64,000 nucleotides of DNA from a bacterium (lineage in GTDB: Bacteria; Planctomycetota; Planctomycetia; Planctomycetales; Planctomycetaceae), in contig WGME01000026.1 in NCBI GenBank assembly GCA_016125225.1, forward strand, positions 1 to 64,000, written 5' to 3'. Below are positions 35,531 to 44,169 of this stretch, one piece after another. The first letter of the stretch is position 1; the number at the start of each line of letters is the position of its first letter. Under the pieces are notes generated by a model, which did no database searches, had not been told where the DNA came from, and was given only the letters and a program-made list of their open reading frames with translations. A program made the position numbers and the translations under genes.

Positions 35531-37573
35531 TCATGCGGAAGATCGTTGTCGACGAAGCGTGACGACAATCGCTGCGAGGCCCAGGCACGATAACCCACTC
35601 ACGACTGCCCCCCAATATACGGAGCGCGGACGGTAGCACCAAACTAACTGGTGGACCCCTGACGATAATTTCACGGCACGAAACCGACCGGACACGGGCG
35701 CATCCGTTACCAGCGCTCCATTAACCCAGGTTTGCCAACCCGGAAAATTGAGATCCTTCAACACCAGCTCTCCCCCGGTTTCGGATGTTGCCGTCACTTC
35801 GACGCGATGGGGTGCATACGATGTAATTGTTGCCATCGCGGTTGCATCGGCATCAACCCATGCGACTCGTCCCGGAGCCGAGAGCAAGCGGTAAAGATAA
35901 ATCGGCTCGCCAAACCGGCCCCAGGCGGGGTTCAACAACGGGTCAAAGCCTCCTTGCACGAACTCGACCGGCCAGCCACGCGACTCCAATGGTTCAAAGG
36001 ACAGAATGTGTGTGACGCCGGAATCCCGCAGCCAATCAACCCGCTCGGCTGAGTAAGCATGGAAATCGTCCGGAATGACCGGGGGGATTTGATATTGAGG
36101 ATCAAAATACTCCGACGGTCCCAAACCCAGATAGACCGGCACTGCCGAAACCCCGAGCAACGTCGGCAGATTGGGCCCCGGTGCATACAACCGCACCGGT
36201 TGCGGCTCTGCCAAAAGAGTTTTGCGGAACGGGCTGTCATCACGGAAGCGGATGGGGGGTGTCGACACGGTGACGGCATAGCTGACCGTTCGCGGAAGCC
36301 ACCACAAATCGGCCACCGTAAGCGACAAAACCAGGCCGATGATGTGCCATGACCAGCGCGGTCCGCACATCGCCACCATGCGCTGCGAACCCTGGCCTGC
36401 CAGAAGTGCGATGGCAAACGTCGTCAAAATCCCCGCTCGTCCCGGTCCGCGAAAGAAGTTGAAGCCGGGAACGGATTGCAGCAAGGGCATCAACCACCCT
36501 GTCGTATAGATCACACTCAGCACGGCGATGATCAGCCAGAATGCCGTCATGGGTCGCTCTGCGGGGTTCCGTAATCCCGACACGACTTGCATCACGGCGA
36601 TAGCCAGCGGCAACAGGCCGAAGTAAAGGTAGGCCTCCACGCGATTGGTTCCCGACGGGAATCGCAACCAGGTCAGCTTGTTGAGCGCGGCATCCTGATC
36701 GATAGCCGGGTCGTACCAGACCCAGGGTAGGACCATTTGCGAGAGATACAGCGGCGGGATGTGGCCATAGCCGGGGTCGTGTTCGCCTCCGACATCGGCC
36801 CGCTGGCTGCGGGTCTTCAGTTCCCACGTCGGGAGTAATTGCACAGCAGCCAGCCCGACACCCAAGGCAAATGCGATCGCCACCCAAGCTACATTCTGGC
36901 GGTGTGATGCAGGGAATGCGTCACCGCTTGATGATCTCGAAAACCAGAACATCCAGCCAACAAATGCTCCCCAGAGGAGCCAGGTCAGAAAGGCGATCTG
37001 ATAGTGTCCGCCGAGCAGTTGCAGACCGAGACTGAAACTCAAGCCGATGAGATACCGGGGCTGTTTGGTGACAAACCAGCCCTGCGTGCAGCCGATCACC
37101 AGCGGCAGATAAACGCCACCGAGAATCGCCCAATCCAGAAAAGCCCGCGGCGGGAACCAGCCATAAACATAGACCACCGCGGCTAACAATGAACCGGATA
37201 GGGTCAGCCCAATCTGCCGGGCACACCACGCCATCCCCAGAAAGGCGGCGATGTAATGCACGATCAATACGAAGCTCCAGGCGGTCGCAGTTTCCAGCCA
37301 TCCATAGGCCAGCCAATGCAGCGGATAAACTGCCCCGGTCTGACTTTCGCCGAGTACTGGATACCCCTGTCCTACCAGCGGGTTCCACAACGGAATTTCC
37401 CCCGCTTGCAGACGGTCAGCCAGAAACGTCTTCTGTGGCAAGGAATACGAATAAACATCGCCCCCCACCAACCCGCCCCCCAGCCACAACCGGCCGAAAA
37501 ACAGCATGGTCAACGCGACGGCGAGGATGATAGAAATGGTGGGAGTATGAATCGAACGACGGGCCTGCGCCAT
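35531..37573 (-). CDS. YfhO-like polytopic membrane protein
   Basis: 680 residues. An N-terminal signal-anchor (SIILAVALTMLFFGRLWLGG) is followed by GGDVYSYSLPQKTFLADRLQ and IPLWNPLVGQGYPVLGESQT, the Asp-containing loop that marks the YfhO/GT-C-like group. There are about ten membrane helices up to residue 430, then an outer soluble domain (about 440-650) and a last helix (VYWGAVVSGLSCLGLAAIVV). YfhO relatives transfer sugars from polyprenyl carriers to teichoic acid or lipids outside the membrane. The donor and acceptor are unknown here. Confidence 0.85.
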   Translation of the reverse strand: MAQARRSIHTPTISIILAVALTMLFFGRLWLGGGLVGGDVYSYSLPQKTFLADRLQAGEIPLWNPLVGQGYPVLGESQTGAVYPLHWLAYGWLETATAWSFVLIVHYIAAFLGMAWCARQIGLTLSGSLLAAVVYVYGWFPPRAFLDWAILGGVYLPLVIGCTQGWFVTKQPRYLIGLSFSLGLQLLGGHYQIAFLTWLLWGAFVGWMFWFSRSSSGDAFPASHRQNVAWVAIAFALGVGLAAVQLLPTWELKTRSQRADVGGEHDPGYGHIPPLYLSQMVLPWVWYDPAIDQDAALNKLTWLRFPSGTNRVEAYLYFGLLPLAIAVMQVVSGLRNPAERPMTAFWLIIAVLSVIYTTGWLMPLLQSVPGFNFFRGPGRAGILTTFAIALLAGQGSQRMVAMCGPRWSWHIIGLVLSLTVADLWWLPRTVSYAVTVSTPPIRFRDDSPFRKTLLAEPQPVRLYAPGPNLPTLLGVSAVPVYLGLGPSEYFDPQYQIPPVIPDDFHAYSAERVDWLRDSGVTHILSFEPLESRGWPVEFVQGGFDPLLNPAWGRFGEPIYLYRLLSAPGRVAWVDADATAMATITSYAPHRVEVTATSETGGELVLKDLNFPGWQTWVNGALVTDAPVSGRFRAVKLSSGVHQLVWCYRPRSVYWGAVVSGLSCLGLAAIVVTLRRQRSSA

Positions 37574-37604
37574 ACGCTAAAACCATTCTCAATCAAAGAG
37601 CGTC

Positions 37605-37910
37605 TCAGTCAGACAGTTCTCTTCGATCTTGCCAATAACCTGGACGACGGCTGGTATGGGCAATTGCCAGAATCCAAAGCACATCATCGATCACTTCAAA
37701 AACCACGAGATAAGGAAAAACAGGAACGCGACGATAACGGGATGTTCCGATCAAGTCGGCATGGGAATTAGGATCAGCGATCACATGGTCCAAGGTTTCT
37801 TCAACCAGTGATGAGAAACGGTACGCCAATCGAGGCTCTTGCTCGAGGTACCACTCGACTGCCGCAGTCAACTCAGCTTGCGCGTCAGGATGGAAGCGTA
37901 TCGGCAGCAT
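37605..37910 (-). CDS. ParE/RelE-family toxin
   Basis: 101 residues. FHPDAQAELTAAVEWYLEQE is the first strand and helices, then YRFSSLVEETLDHVIADPNS and YRRVPVFPYLVVFEVIDDVL, the typical R-R and P-Y strands, ending in ILAIAHTSRRPGYWQDR. The family either inhibits gyrase (ParE) or cuts mRNA on the ribosome (RelE); the long helical hairpin suits ParE. Its start overlaps the antitoxin gene end by 26 bases, giving coupled translation. Confidence 0.9.
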   Translation of the reverse strand: MLPIRFHPDAQAELTAAVEWYLEQEPRLAYRFSSLVEETLDHVIADPNSHADLIGTSRYRRVPVFPYLVVFEVIDDVLWILAIAHTSRRPGYWQDRRELSD

Positions 37911-38142
37911 ACTGTTGGAGCCTTTCTCGCAGTTGCTGTTGTATAGTCTCCCAGGGAACCCCCTTTACCTTTCCACTCTTAATCTCAGCGGCGCGGCGCT
38001 CCAATTCGCCTAACCATTCTGGCGCTAGGTCAGAAATCGAGACATCTGACAAACTATCAAGTAAGTCACACATCAGACGCTCCCGCTCTGCCTCGGGCAA
38101 TTCCAGAACAGTCGATAGAATGGATTGATACTGCGGGCTCAT
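37885..38142 (-). CDS. Addiction-module antitoxin (TIGR02574 type)
   Basis: 85 residues, upstream of the toxin as is usual. LPEAERERLMCDLLDSLSD is the family's N-terminal helical region, and WLGELERRAAEIKSGKVKGV followed by PWE is the conserved toxin-binding tail of the putative addiction-module component family. No classical DNA-binding fold is obvious. It neutralises the ParE/RelE-type partner. Confidence 0.88.
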   Translation of the reverse strand: MSPQYQSILSTVLELPEAERERLMCDLLDSLSDVSISDLAPEWLGELERRAAEIKSGKVKGVPWETIQQQLRERLQQYAADTLPS

Positions 38143-38215
38143 CGCATCTCCTTGTCATCACTGACCGTACCTCTTCACCATACCAACCCGGACAAATGCT
38201 TGCCGAGTCCAGTCT

Positions 38216-39667
38216 TCACCGAATCGTCTTCGGGGCCATCTGGCCTTCCGGGATGATGGTGACATAGGGTTGGTCTTTCAGGCGGCGATCGAAATCAGCT
38301 TTGGCGGCGGTGATCAACTCGGGATGTTCCAGCAATTCAATCGCGGCGGCCGATAAAAGCTGGGCGGCATAGATGGTGCCCTTTTCGCCGATCGTGGAGC
38401 CGATACTGGCGACGTTCTGCCAACAGTGCCCGGGACTGCCGACGGGAAAGCAACTGGTCCGCAGACCACACGTCGGCACATGCCAACTGATGTCGCCGAC
38501 ATCGGTCGACCCCCGCGCCAATGCCGTGCTGCTCGATAATGGATGCACCTTGTCATCCAGCGTCGTCGTAAAAGTCGTGCCGAACTGTTCGCGTAAGGGC
38601 TCCTGCAACCGCGCCGCAAAGGCATGTTCTTCCGGAGTAAATGTTGGCGCTGGCAACCGGTCGAACTGCTTCTGAATCAGTTCAGCCAACGGGGTGTTAG
38701 AAATCAGTTCGTGGCAGTCGGTATCAATCACGACGTTCAATTTCGTCTGCGACATCAGCGCCGCCCCTTTGGCGATGTCATGCACCCAGCGGAAGTAGCG
38801 TTCCACATCAGTGTGTTTATTCGCCCGCACGTAATACCACACTGTGGCGGATGCCGGCACCACGTTCGGAGCACCGCCCCCCTGCGTGATCACATAATGC
38901 AGCCGGGCATCTTCCTTGATGTGCTCTCGCATGAAGTTGACTCCGACGTTCATCAGTTCTACACCATCGAGTGCGCTGCGACCCTGATCCGGATTGCCCG
39001 AGGCATGGGCCGCCAGACCGCTGAAGGTAAACTTCGCCGAGATGAGGGCCTTCGATCCCCCATCCCAAACCTCGTTCTTGTTCGACGGATGCCAATGCAG
39101 ACAGACATCCAGGTCATCAAAGAGACCGTCGAGGGTCATGTAGACTTTACCAATGGTGGTCTCTTCGGCCGGTGTACCATACAGACGGATGGTGCCGGGC
39201 AGCTTGCGGGCTTCCATCGCGGCTTTGACGGCGATCGCGGAACCCAGCGCACCGGCCCCCAATCCACTGTGACCACAGCCGTGTCCCGGGGCTCCTTCTG
39301 TCAGCGGATCGAGTTCCGGCGATACCTTCTGCGACAGGTCGGGTAACGCATCGTACTCCGCGAGAATCCCGATGATCGGTTTGCCGGAACCATAACTGGC
39401 GATAAACGCGGTCGGCATGTTCGCCACGCCAGTTTTGACGTCAAAACCCGCCGCTTTCAGTTGCTCGACCAGCAGTGCCGACGACTTGGTTTCCGCGAGC
39501 CCCACTTCGGCATATTCCCAGATCGCCCGGTTCACCTGACGGATCGTTGAGGCATTCTGATTCACATTTTCGATGGCGGCCTGCTGTGCGGGAGAGAAGT
39601 CCGCCGTCTGTGACCAGCCCAGCACTGGAACGCAGCAAATGAATGTGCAAATGAACCCTCGATGCAT
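38216..39667 (-). CDS. Secreted M20-family amidohydrolase (AbgB-like)
   Basis: 483 residues from the ATG at 39667 with a signal peptide (GFICTFICCVPVLGWSQ). M20D features: RAIWEYAEVGLAETKSSALL, GILAEYDALPDLSQKV, the metal-binding PGHGCGHSGLGAGAL with Cys/His ligands, YGTPAEET with the catalytic Glu, and LHWHPSN. A dimerisation domain follows at about 225-330 (KFTFSGLAAHASGNPDQGRS). The family cleaves p-aminobenzoyl-glutamate, N-acyl amino acids or similar amides. Export is unusual, since AbgB is cytoplasmic. Confidence 0.88.
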   Translation of the reverse strand: MHRGFICTFICCVPVLGWSQTADFSPAQQAAIENVNQNASTIRQVNRAIWEYAEVGLAETKSSALLVEQLKAAGFDVKTGVANMPTAFIASYGSGKPIIGILAEYDALPDLSQKVSPELDPLTEGAPGHGCGHSGLGAGALGSAIAVKAAMEARKLPGTIRLYGTPAEETTIGKVYMTLDGLFDDLDVCLHWHPSNKNEVWDGGSKALISAKFTFSGLAAHASGNPDQGRSALDGVELMNVGVNFMREHIKEDARLHYVITQGGGAPNVVPASATVWYYVRANKHTDVERYFRWVHDIAKGAALMSQTKLNVVIDTDCHELISNTPLAELIQKQFDRLPAPTFTPEEHAFAARLQEPLREQFGTTFTTTLDDKVHPLSSSTALARGSTDVGDISWHVPTCGLRTSCFPVGSPGHCWQNVASIGSTIGEKGTIYAAQLLSAAAIELLEHPELITAAKADFDRRLKDQPYVTIIPEGQMAPKTIR

Positions 39668-39895
39668 CCGATTCGCCTTTCTGACTGAACGTTTTCCGGC
39701 GGACAGCGCTGTCACATGGCAGTCGTGATCATGCTTGAGTGCCCGGCATTTGACAAGCATGCTCGCCACTCAATGATCGCCGTAGCCTTGCCCGGTAAAC
39801 CCATGATTGTCACAGTGGCGCAACAGGGTTCCCTGTCTGCGATGCCGTTTCGCACATCAATCTTTCCGTCAGTAAAGCAGATATAAGACTTGGCT

Positions 39896-41176
39896 ATGCT
39901 TCGTCGTGAATTTTTGCAATCAACATGCGGCCTGAGTCTGGCGGCAGTCCTGTCACCAAATTGGTGTACCGCAGCCGACCCACAAATGGCGGTCGAACAG
40001 GCTCATGCCGAAATCTGGCGGCGGTTTATCGATCGTCATGGCATTCTACTCGACTTCACCGATCTGGATGGTTCCGTCGATCTTCCCACGCCCGCGGAAT
40101 GCCGCCTGGGTCAGCCGAACGCACTCGGTTGGTGGTCGCCCATCGAGAATGGGGCGATGTTCAATGGTATGTATATGGATGCAGCCGTGCTCCGCTGGCA
40201 GCAGACACAATCGGCCGAAGCAGCCAGCCAGGCCCGCCGGTTGATGGAAGGCCTGCTCACACTCAATTCCATCAGTGAACGCACGGGCTTTGTTGGTCGC
40301 GGGGTGAGCACTGATGGCCGCTCGCATTATCCGATGGGGTCCAACGATCAGACCTTGCCGTGGTTTTATGGACTCTGGCGGTATCTCGAATCAGGGTTAG
40401 CGACCCCGGAAGAACGGCAGCGCATCGTGACACGGATCACGCAGACCGCCGAGGCCATTCGCGATCTCGATTGGTCAATGCCCGCTGAAGAACCATTCCA
40501 TCGACGCGGATCGTTTGCTGGCTTTGAATTCGACAGCGCTCCGCGATTGCTGTTTGTGTGCCGCTTGCTGCACCATGTCTCGGGTGATTCCTCTTGGGGC
40601 ACATTATACCGGCAGTCTCTCGAAGCTCGGGGCGGAACCGAAAACCTCAGTCGACGGGAGATCTGTGCCCGGGGTATGGTGTTCCACTATGCGAAGTATC
40701 ATTCCTGGACCTCCTGCAGTAGTGTGGCGGTCCTTCGCTCGTTGTGGGAACTCGAAGACGATCCGGCTGTGAAGGCCGATTACGCCCGCGGCTTGCAGGC
40801 CAGTGCCGATCTGGCGGTGAAAAGCCTTCCCTTGGCCTACAAGTTCGATCACAACGACCCAACGGTGTTCGATCCTGACTGGCGGATGATGAATCGATTC
40901 TGGCAGCCCCAGACAACCGAGCAGGCCGCACAAGACCTGGCACATCGACAATTAAAAGAATTTCTCAAAGTCTCGCCGCGACGTGCCAGAGAGACCGAGT
41001 TTGTTCGTGAACCCACCTCCGCCGCGTGGGTGGTGAGCCTGGCCCCGGACAAAGACGTGCTGCGGCAACGAGCTCCAGAGATCGAGCGTGTCATTGCCCA
41101 TTACGATTACACGCGGCTGTATTACTCGCAGTTCTTCTGGGTGGAAGCAGTCTGGTGGCGTATGAAAACGATCTGA
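39896..41176 (+). CDS. Tat-exported alpha/alpha-barrel protein
   Basis: 426 residues from the ATG at 39896 with a twin-arginine-like leader (MLRREFLQSTCGLSLAAVLS). The middle is a run of helices with conserved aromatic and acidic residues: WWSPIENGAMFNGMYMDAAV, YPMGSNDQTLPWFYGLWRYL and RRGSFAGFEFDSAPRLLFVC. The helix pattern suggests an (alpha/alpha)6 toroid, as in polysaccharide lyases and unsaturated-glycan hydrolases. No specific family is assigned; a glycan-degrading role is a guess. It diverges from the M20 gene. Confidence 0.6.
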   Translation: MLRREFLQSTCGLSLAAVLSPNWCTAADPQMAVEQAHAEIWRRFIDRHGILLDFTDLDGSVDLPTPAECRLGQPNALGWWSPIENGAMFNGMYMDAAVLRWQQTQSAEAASQARRLMEGLLTLNSISERTGFVGRGVSTDGRSHYPMGSNDQTLPWFYGLWRYLESGLATPEERQRIVTRITQTAEAIRDLDWSMPAEEPFHRRGSFAGFEFDSAPRLLFVCRLLHHVSGDSSWGTLYRQSLEARGGTENLSRREICARGMVFHYAKYHSWTSCSSVAVLRSLWELEDDPAVKADYARGLQASADLAVKSLPLAYKFDHNDPTVFDPDWRMMNRFWQPQTTEQAAQDLAHRQLKEFLKVSPRRARETEFVREPTSAAWVVSLAPDKDVLRQRAPEIERVIAHYDYTRLYYSQFFWVEAVWWRMKTI

Positions 41177-41211
41177 GCGCAGACGCCAATTGTTTCCCTC
41201 GGAACTTGATC

Positions 41212-42231
41212 TCAGCGATGTTCTATTGGCGGCGGCACGCGAAATTTCACAATCCGTTGATTCCCCGCGTCGGCAATGTAGAGGTAGCCTCGCTTGTCGA
41301 AGACCATGCCGTGCGGATGGAGTAGTTGCCCCTCGGGTTTGTCAGTGCCTTCGATACCGAACAAAAATGTGCCGTCAGGATCGAAGTATTGCACACGATC
41401 ATTCAGGCTGCTGACCAGAATTCGATCGTAGGGATCGACGGCGATACCAATGGGGCCCAGGGTTGGTGACTTCTCGTTGAAGGAATAGCTCCCGAAACCG
41501 CCGGGCTCATCCGATTTGTTCCCCCAGCGCTGCAGGAATTTCCCTTGAGGAGAGAACTGATATACCAGCCCGGCTGCCCCGGCGGTGGCATAACAACGGG
41601 CCTGGCGATCTAAGGCGATGAAGTGCGGTCCGCCAAATCTCGAACCCGCAGATTCCGGCGGACCGAATTCGCCATCCCCCCGGCCATATCCGCCCCACTG
41701 CTGCAAGAAGTCACCCGCAGTCGTCAGACGTTGAATGCGGTGATTGCATTGGTCCGCGATCAGCAGTTGGCCATCTGGAGTGAAGAGGATGCCGCCGGGT
41801 TGTTGAAATTGTCCTGCATCCTGTCCTTTGGTGCCCCACTCCCGTACCAGTTCGCCAGTCTCGCGGTACACACCCACCTTGTGACCGACCATGAACGTCA
41901 GATAAATTAGATCATCGGGACCAATTGCAATCCCGCCGATCATGGTGCTTTTGCGTTCCGGGTTATCACGCGGGAGGGGGAATTCACCGAGATAGACGCC
42001 GTCTGTCGAGAATTTCTGAATGCGGGCATTGTTCAAATCGGTGACGAACAAGACCTGATGAGAATTGAAGGCCAGGCCAATCGGTGAATGAAACTCACCA
42101 GGACCCTCCCCCCGCTGACCCCATTCCAGCACGAATTCGTACTGCATATCAGCAGCAAGTAGCTGACATCTTCGTCCACTAACAAACGCAGTCAGCAGAA
42201 GAATCCCTGCAAGGAACAATCGCCGCTGCAT
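41212..42231 (-). CDS. Secreted NHL-repeat beta-propeller protein
   Basis: 339 residues from the ATG at 42231 with a signal peptide (RRLFLAGILLLTAFVSG). About six NHL repeats are seen, each with a G-x-F-x-x-P-x-G-I pattern (GEFHSPIGLAFNSHQVLFVT, GQFQQPGGILFTPDGQLLIA, TLGPIGIAVDPYDRILVSS, LLHPHGMVFDKRGYLYIAD), making a six-bladed propeller. Such proteins bind ligands or other proteins outside the cell; no catalytic residues can be named. It ends 35 bases from the convergent alpha/alpha-barrel gene. Confidence 0.85.
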   Translation of the reverse strand: MQRRLFLAGILLLTAFVSGRRCQLLAADMQYEFVLEWGQRGEGPGEFHSPIGLAFNSHQVLFVTDLNNARIQKFSTDGVYLGEFPLPRDNPERKSTMIGGIAIGPDDLIYLTFMVGHKVGVYRETGELVREWGTKGQDAGQFQQPGGILFTPDGQLLIADQCNHRIQRLTTAGDFLQQWGGYGRGDGEFGPPESAGSRFGGPHFIALDRQARCYATAGAAGLVYQFSPQGKFLQRWGNKSDEPGGFGSYSFNEKSPTLGPIGIAVDPYDRILVSSLNDRVQYFDPDGTFLFGIEGTDKPEGQLLHPHGMVFDKRGYLYIADAGNQRIVKFRVPPPIEHR

Positions 42232-42361
42232 GATGAATTCCTTCTGAGCAAAAGGATGTCGGCAGACTTTCAAAACGCGTGCACGCGATTCTTCTCGTGA
42301 TAGTTTTCTTGGCCTTGGCAATCCTACACGATCAAGTCGTGCAATCCACAAGTCGAGATGT

Positions 42362-43897
42362 TTAATCAACATGGGCTGGGGCTAATCGTTCGTCGGAGAG
42401 TTCCAAGCGATACAGCATCTGATTGTAGTCGTACCGTGGTGTGCGGTGGTCGTTACCGGAGAAGGTGTGCGTATAGGTCCCCTCGATATAAATCACGCGG
42501 CCACGATCGACATCGAACTCGTAATGATGCCGCGGATTGTAGAACGAATACTTGTCGTGCGTGATGATCTTCACGGCAGGTCCGAACGGGCCGGTGAAGT
42601 CTTTCGCTTCAGTGTACCAGACTTCGCCAAGCATGGATGTTCCGCCGACTTCCGTGGCGATGAGAACCCAGCGATCACGGTACGGGTTCCAGCGGACAGT
42701 CCCGCGATGGGCCACCACAGTTTTGCCGTTACTGGCAGCTTTGAGATGCCAGCGGGCGGACTCGACAGGTAAGTGCCCCTCTTTGATCCATTCGGCTTCT
42801 TCGACGCCGTTGAGTGCCGGAGTATTGCGTTTCCAGTCGTAGACGATGGTACCAACGGCATCGCGTTCCAACTGGTGGTCCTTCAAAGTGGTCCCGGGTT
42901 TCAAGGGCGTGAAGGCTTCGTACTCTTTCAGGTCGAGAAAGTCTTTGAGAGTTGCCTTCACACGTAGATTTGGAAAGGGATCACCAAAGACGATGAACTC
43001 TTCGCCGCCATTTAGGGTGAGTCTCTGCGCATGCCCATAGGGGAAGGCGGGACTCGTCAGCGGAATGGTCGTGGCATGCTCGAACGATCCCTTGGCCCCA
43101 TTCCACACGCAGATCCCCCGGCGATAGATTTCCAGTGGCGGGCGGATTTTGGCATACGCCGCCAGCATCAGCGAGTCACGCTGACCATCTTTGACGACCG
43201 ACACGCCGTCGATCCAGGTGGGACCCTGGCCGATCATCTGGCAGACACCTCGGGCAAAGCCGTCCTCATCCGTGAGGTAGTCGTAGTCCAAACCGTACCG
43301 TGTGAACGTGGACTCCTTTTGTAGGGGCAAAGCAAACGGATCGGAATTCTGCCTGTTCGGTAGCGGTGTGGTGGCTCCCGTCATATGAAAATGACCGAGC
43401 GGATAGCTGATACGATTGGTATCGCCCCAGAACCAGTAAATCTCATTCCGATAGACCGCCGCCTGAACGCTGTCATAGCCGGTGATCTTCGCCCGAAGCA
43501 GCAAACCCTCTTCGGGAGGAAGATGCCCGGTGAGGACGCTGTCCCGATAGATATCGGAACCACTCAACCGGCAAACACGCTCGGCGATGTTGAGCCGCGT
43601 GATTTCCAACTCCGCCCGCTCTCCCGGCGTGGTCTTCAGTTTCGCGCCCCGAAAGCCGAACCCATCGGGCCGATACGCATAGCCGTGACTTTTGACCGAG
43701 AACCAGACTTCGGTATCCATCAGACCCGGTTCATCGAACGCGACGATGCCGGCACTATCGGTGACATAAACGACGCCCGCCGTGGTTTCGAGTTCGACGA
43801 GTGGCACACCCCGGCGCGTCACATCATCGACGACCTGAATTTCGAACGGAGCGGACCAGCCTGCGGCGAGCAGCCAGAGAGTCAGGAAGTTGGTCAT
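42362..43897 (-). CDS. Secreted protein with regulatory-like N-domain and glycosidase-type propeller
   Basis: 511 residues from the ATG at 43897 with a signal peptide (MTNFLTLWLLAAGWSA). Residues about 17-110 look like a carboxypeptidase-regulatory or CNA-B-like beta-sandwich (FEIQVVDDVTRRGVPLVELE, YVTDSAGIVAFDEPG). The rest has repeated strands around YRNEIYWFWGDTNRISYPLG, as in five-bladed glycosidase-type (DUF4185/GH43-like) propellers, then GEVWYTEAKDFTGPFGPAVK. A glycan-binding or hydrolysing role is likely but not shown. It diverges from ppc across 272 bases in which nothing else was recognised. Confidence 0.65.
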   Translation of the reverse strand: MTNFLTLWLLAAGWSAPFEIQVVDDVTRRGVPLVELETTAGVVYVTDSAGIVAFDEPGLMDTEVWFSVKSHGYAYRPDGFGFRGAKLKTTPGERAELEITRLNIAERVCRLSGSDIYRDSVLTGHLPPEEGLLLRAKITGYDSVQAAVYRNEIYWFWGDTNRISYPLGHFHMTGATTPLPNRQNSDPFALPLQKESTFTRYGLDYDYLTDEDGFARGVCQMIGQGPTWIDGVSVVKDGQRDSLMLAAYAKIRPPLEIYRRGICVWNGAKGSFEHATTIPLTSPAFPYGHAQRLTLNGGEEFIVFGDPFPNLRVKATLKDFLDLKEYEAFTPLKPGTTLKDHQLERDAVGTIVYDWKRNTPALNGVEEAEWIKEGHLPVESARWHLKAASNGKTVVAHRGTVRWNPYRDRWVLIATEVGGTSMLGEVWYTEAKDFTGPFGPAVKIITHDKYSFYNPRHHYEFDVDRGRVIYIEGTYTHTFSGNDHRTPRYDYNQMLYRLELSDERLAPAHVD

Positions 43898-44169
43898 ACT
43901 GACGATTCCGTGAAGTTTTACGATCAGGCTGAACAAACCTGTGCCATCTTGGCGCGCACTATTCGCTGAAATACCCGGCAGCCAATGTGCGATTTCATCA
44001 GTATACCAGATCATTCTGCGGGAATGCGGTACGACCCCCGGGAACTGGCGGGGGTGGAATGCCGGTTGCTGCAGCATTTTTTCCCGTACCCGCGTAAAAC
44101 GTCCGCGCATCGTCTACCATTCTGGTGTTTGACGAATCCATTTTCACCGATGGCGAATGTGACCGACTG

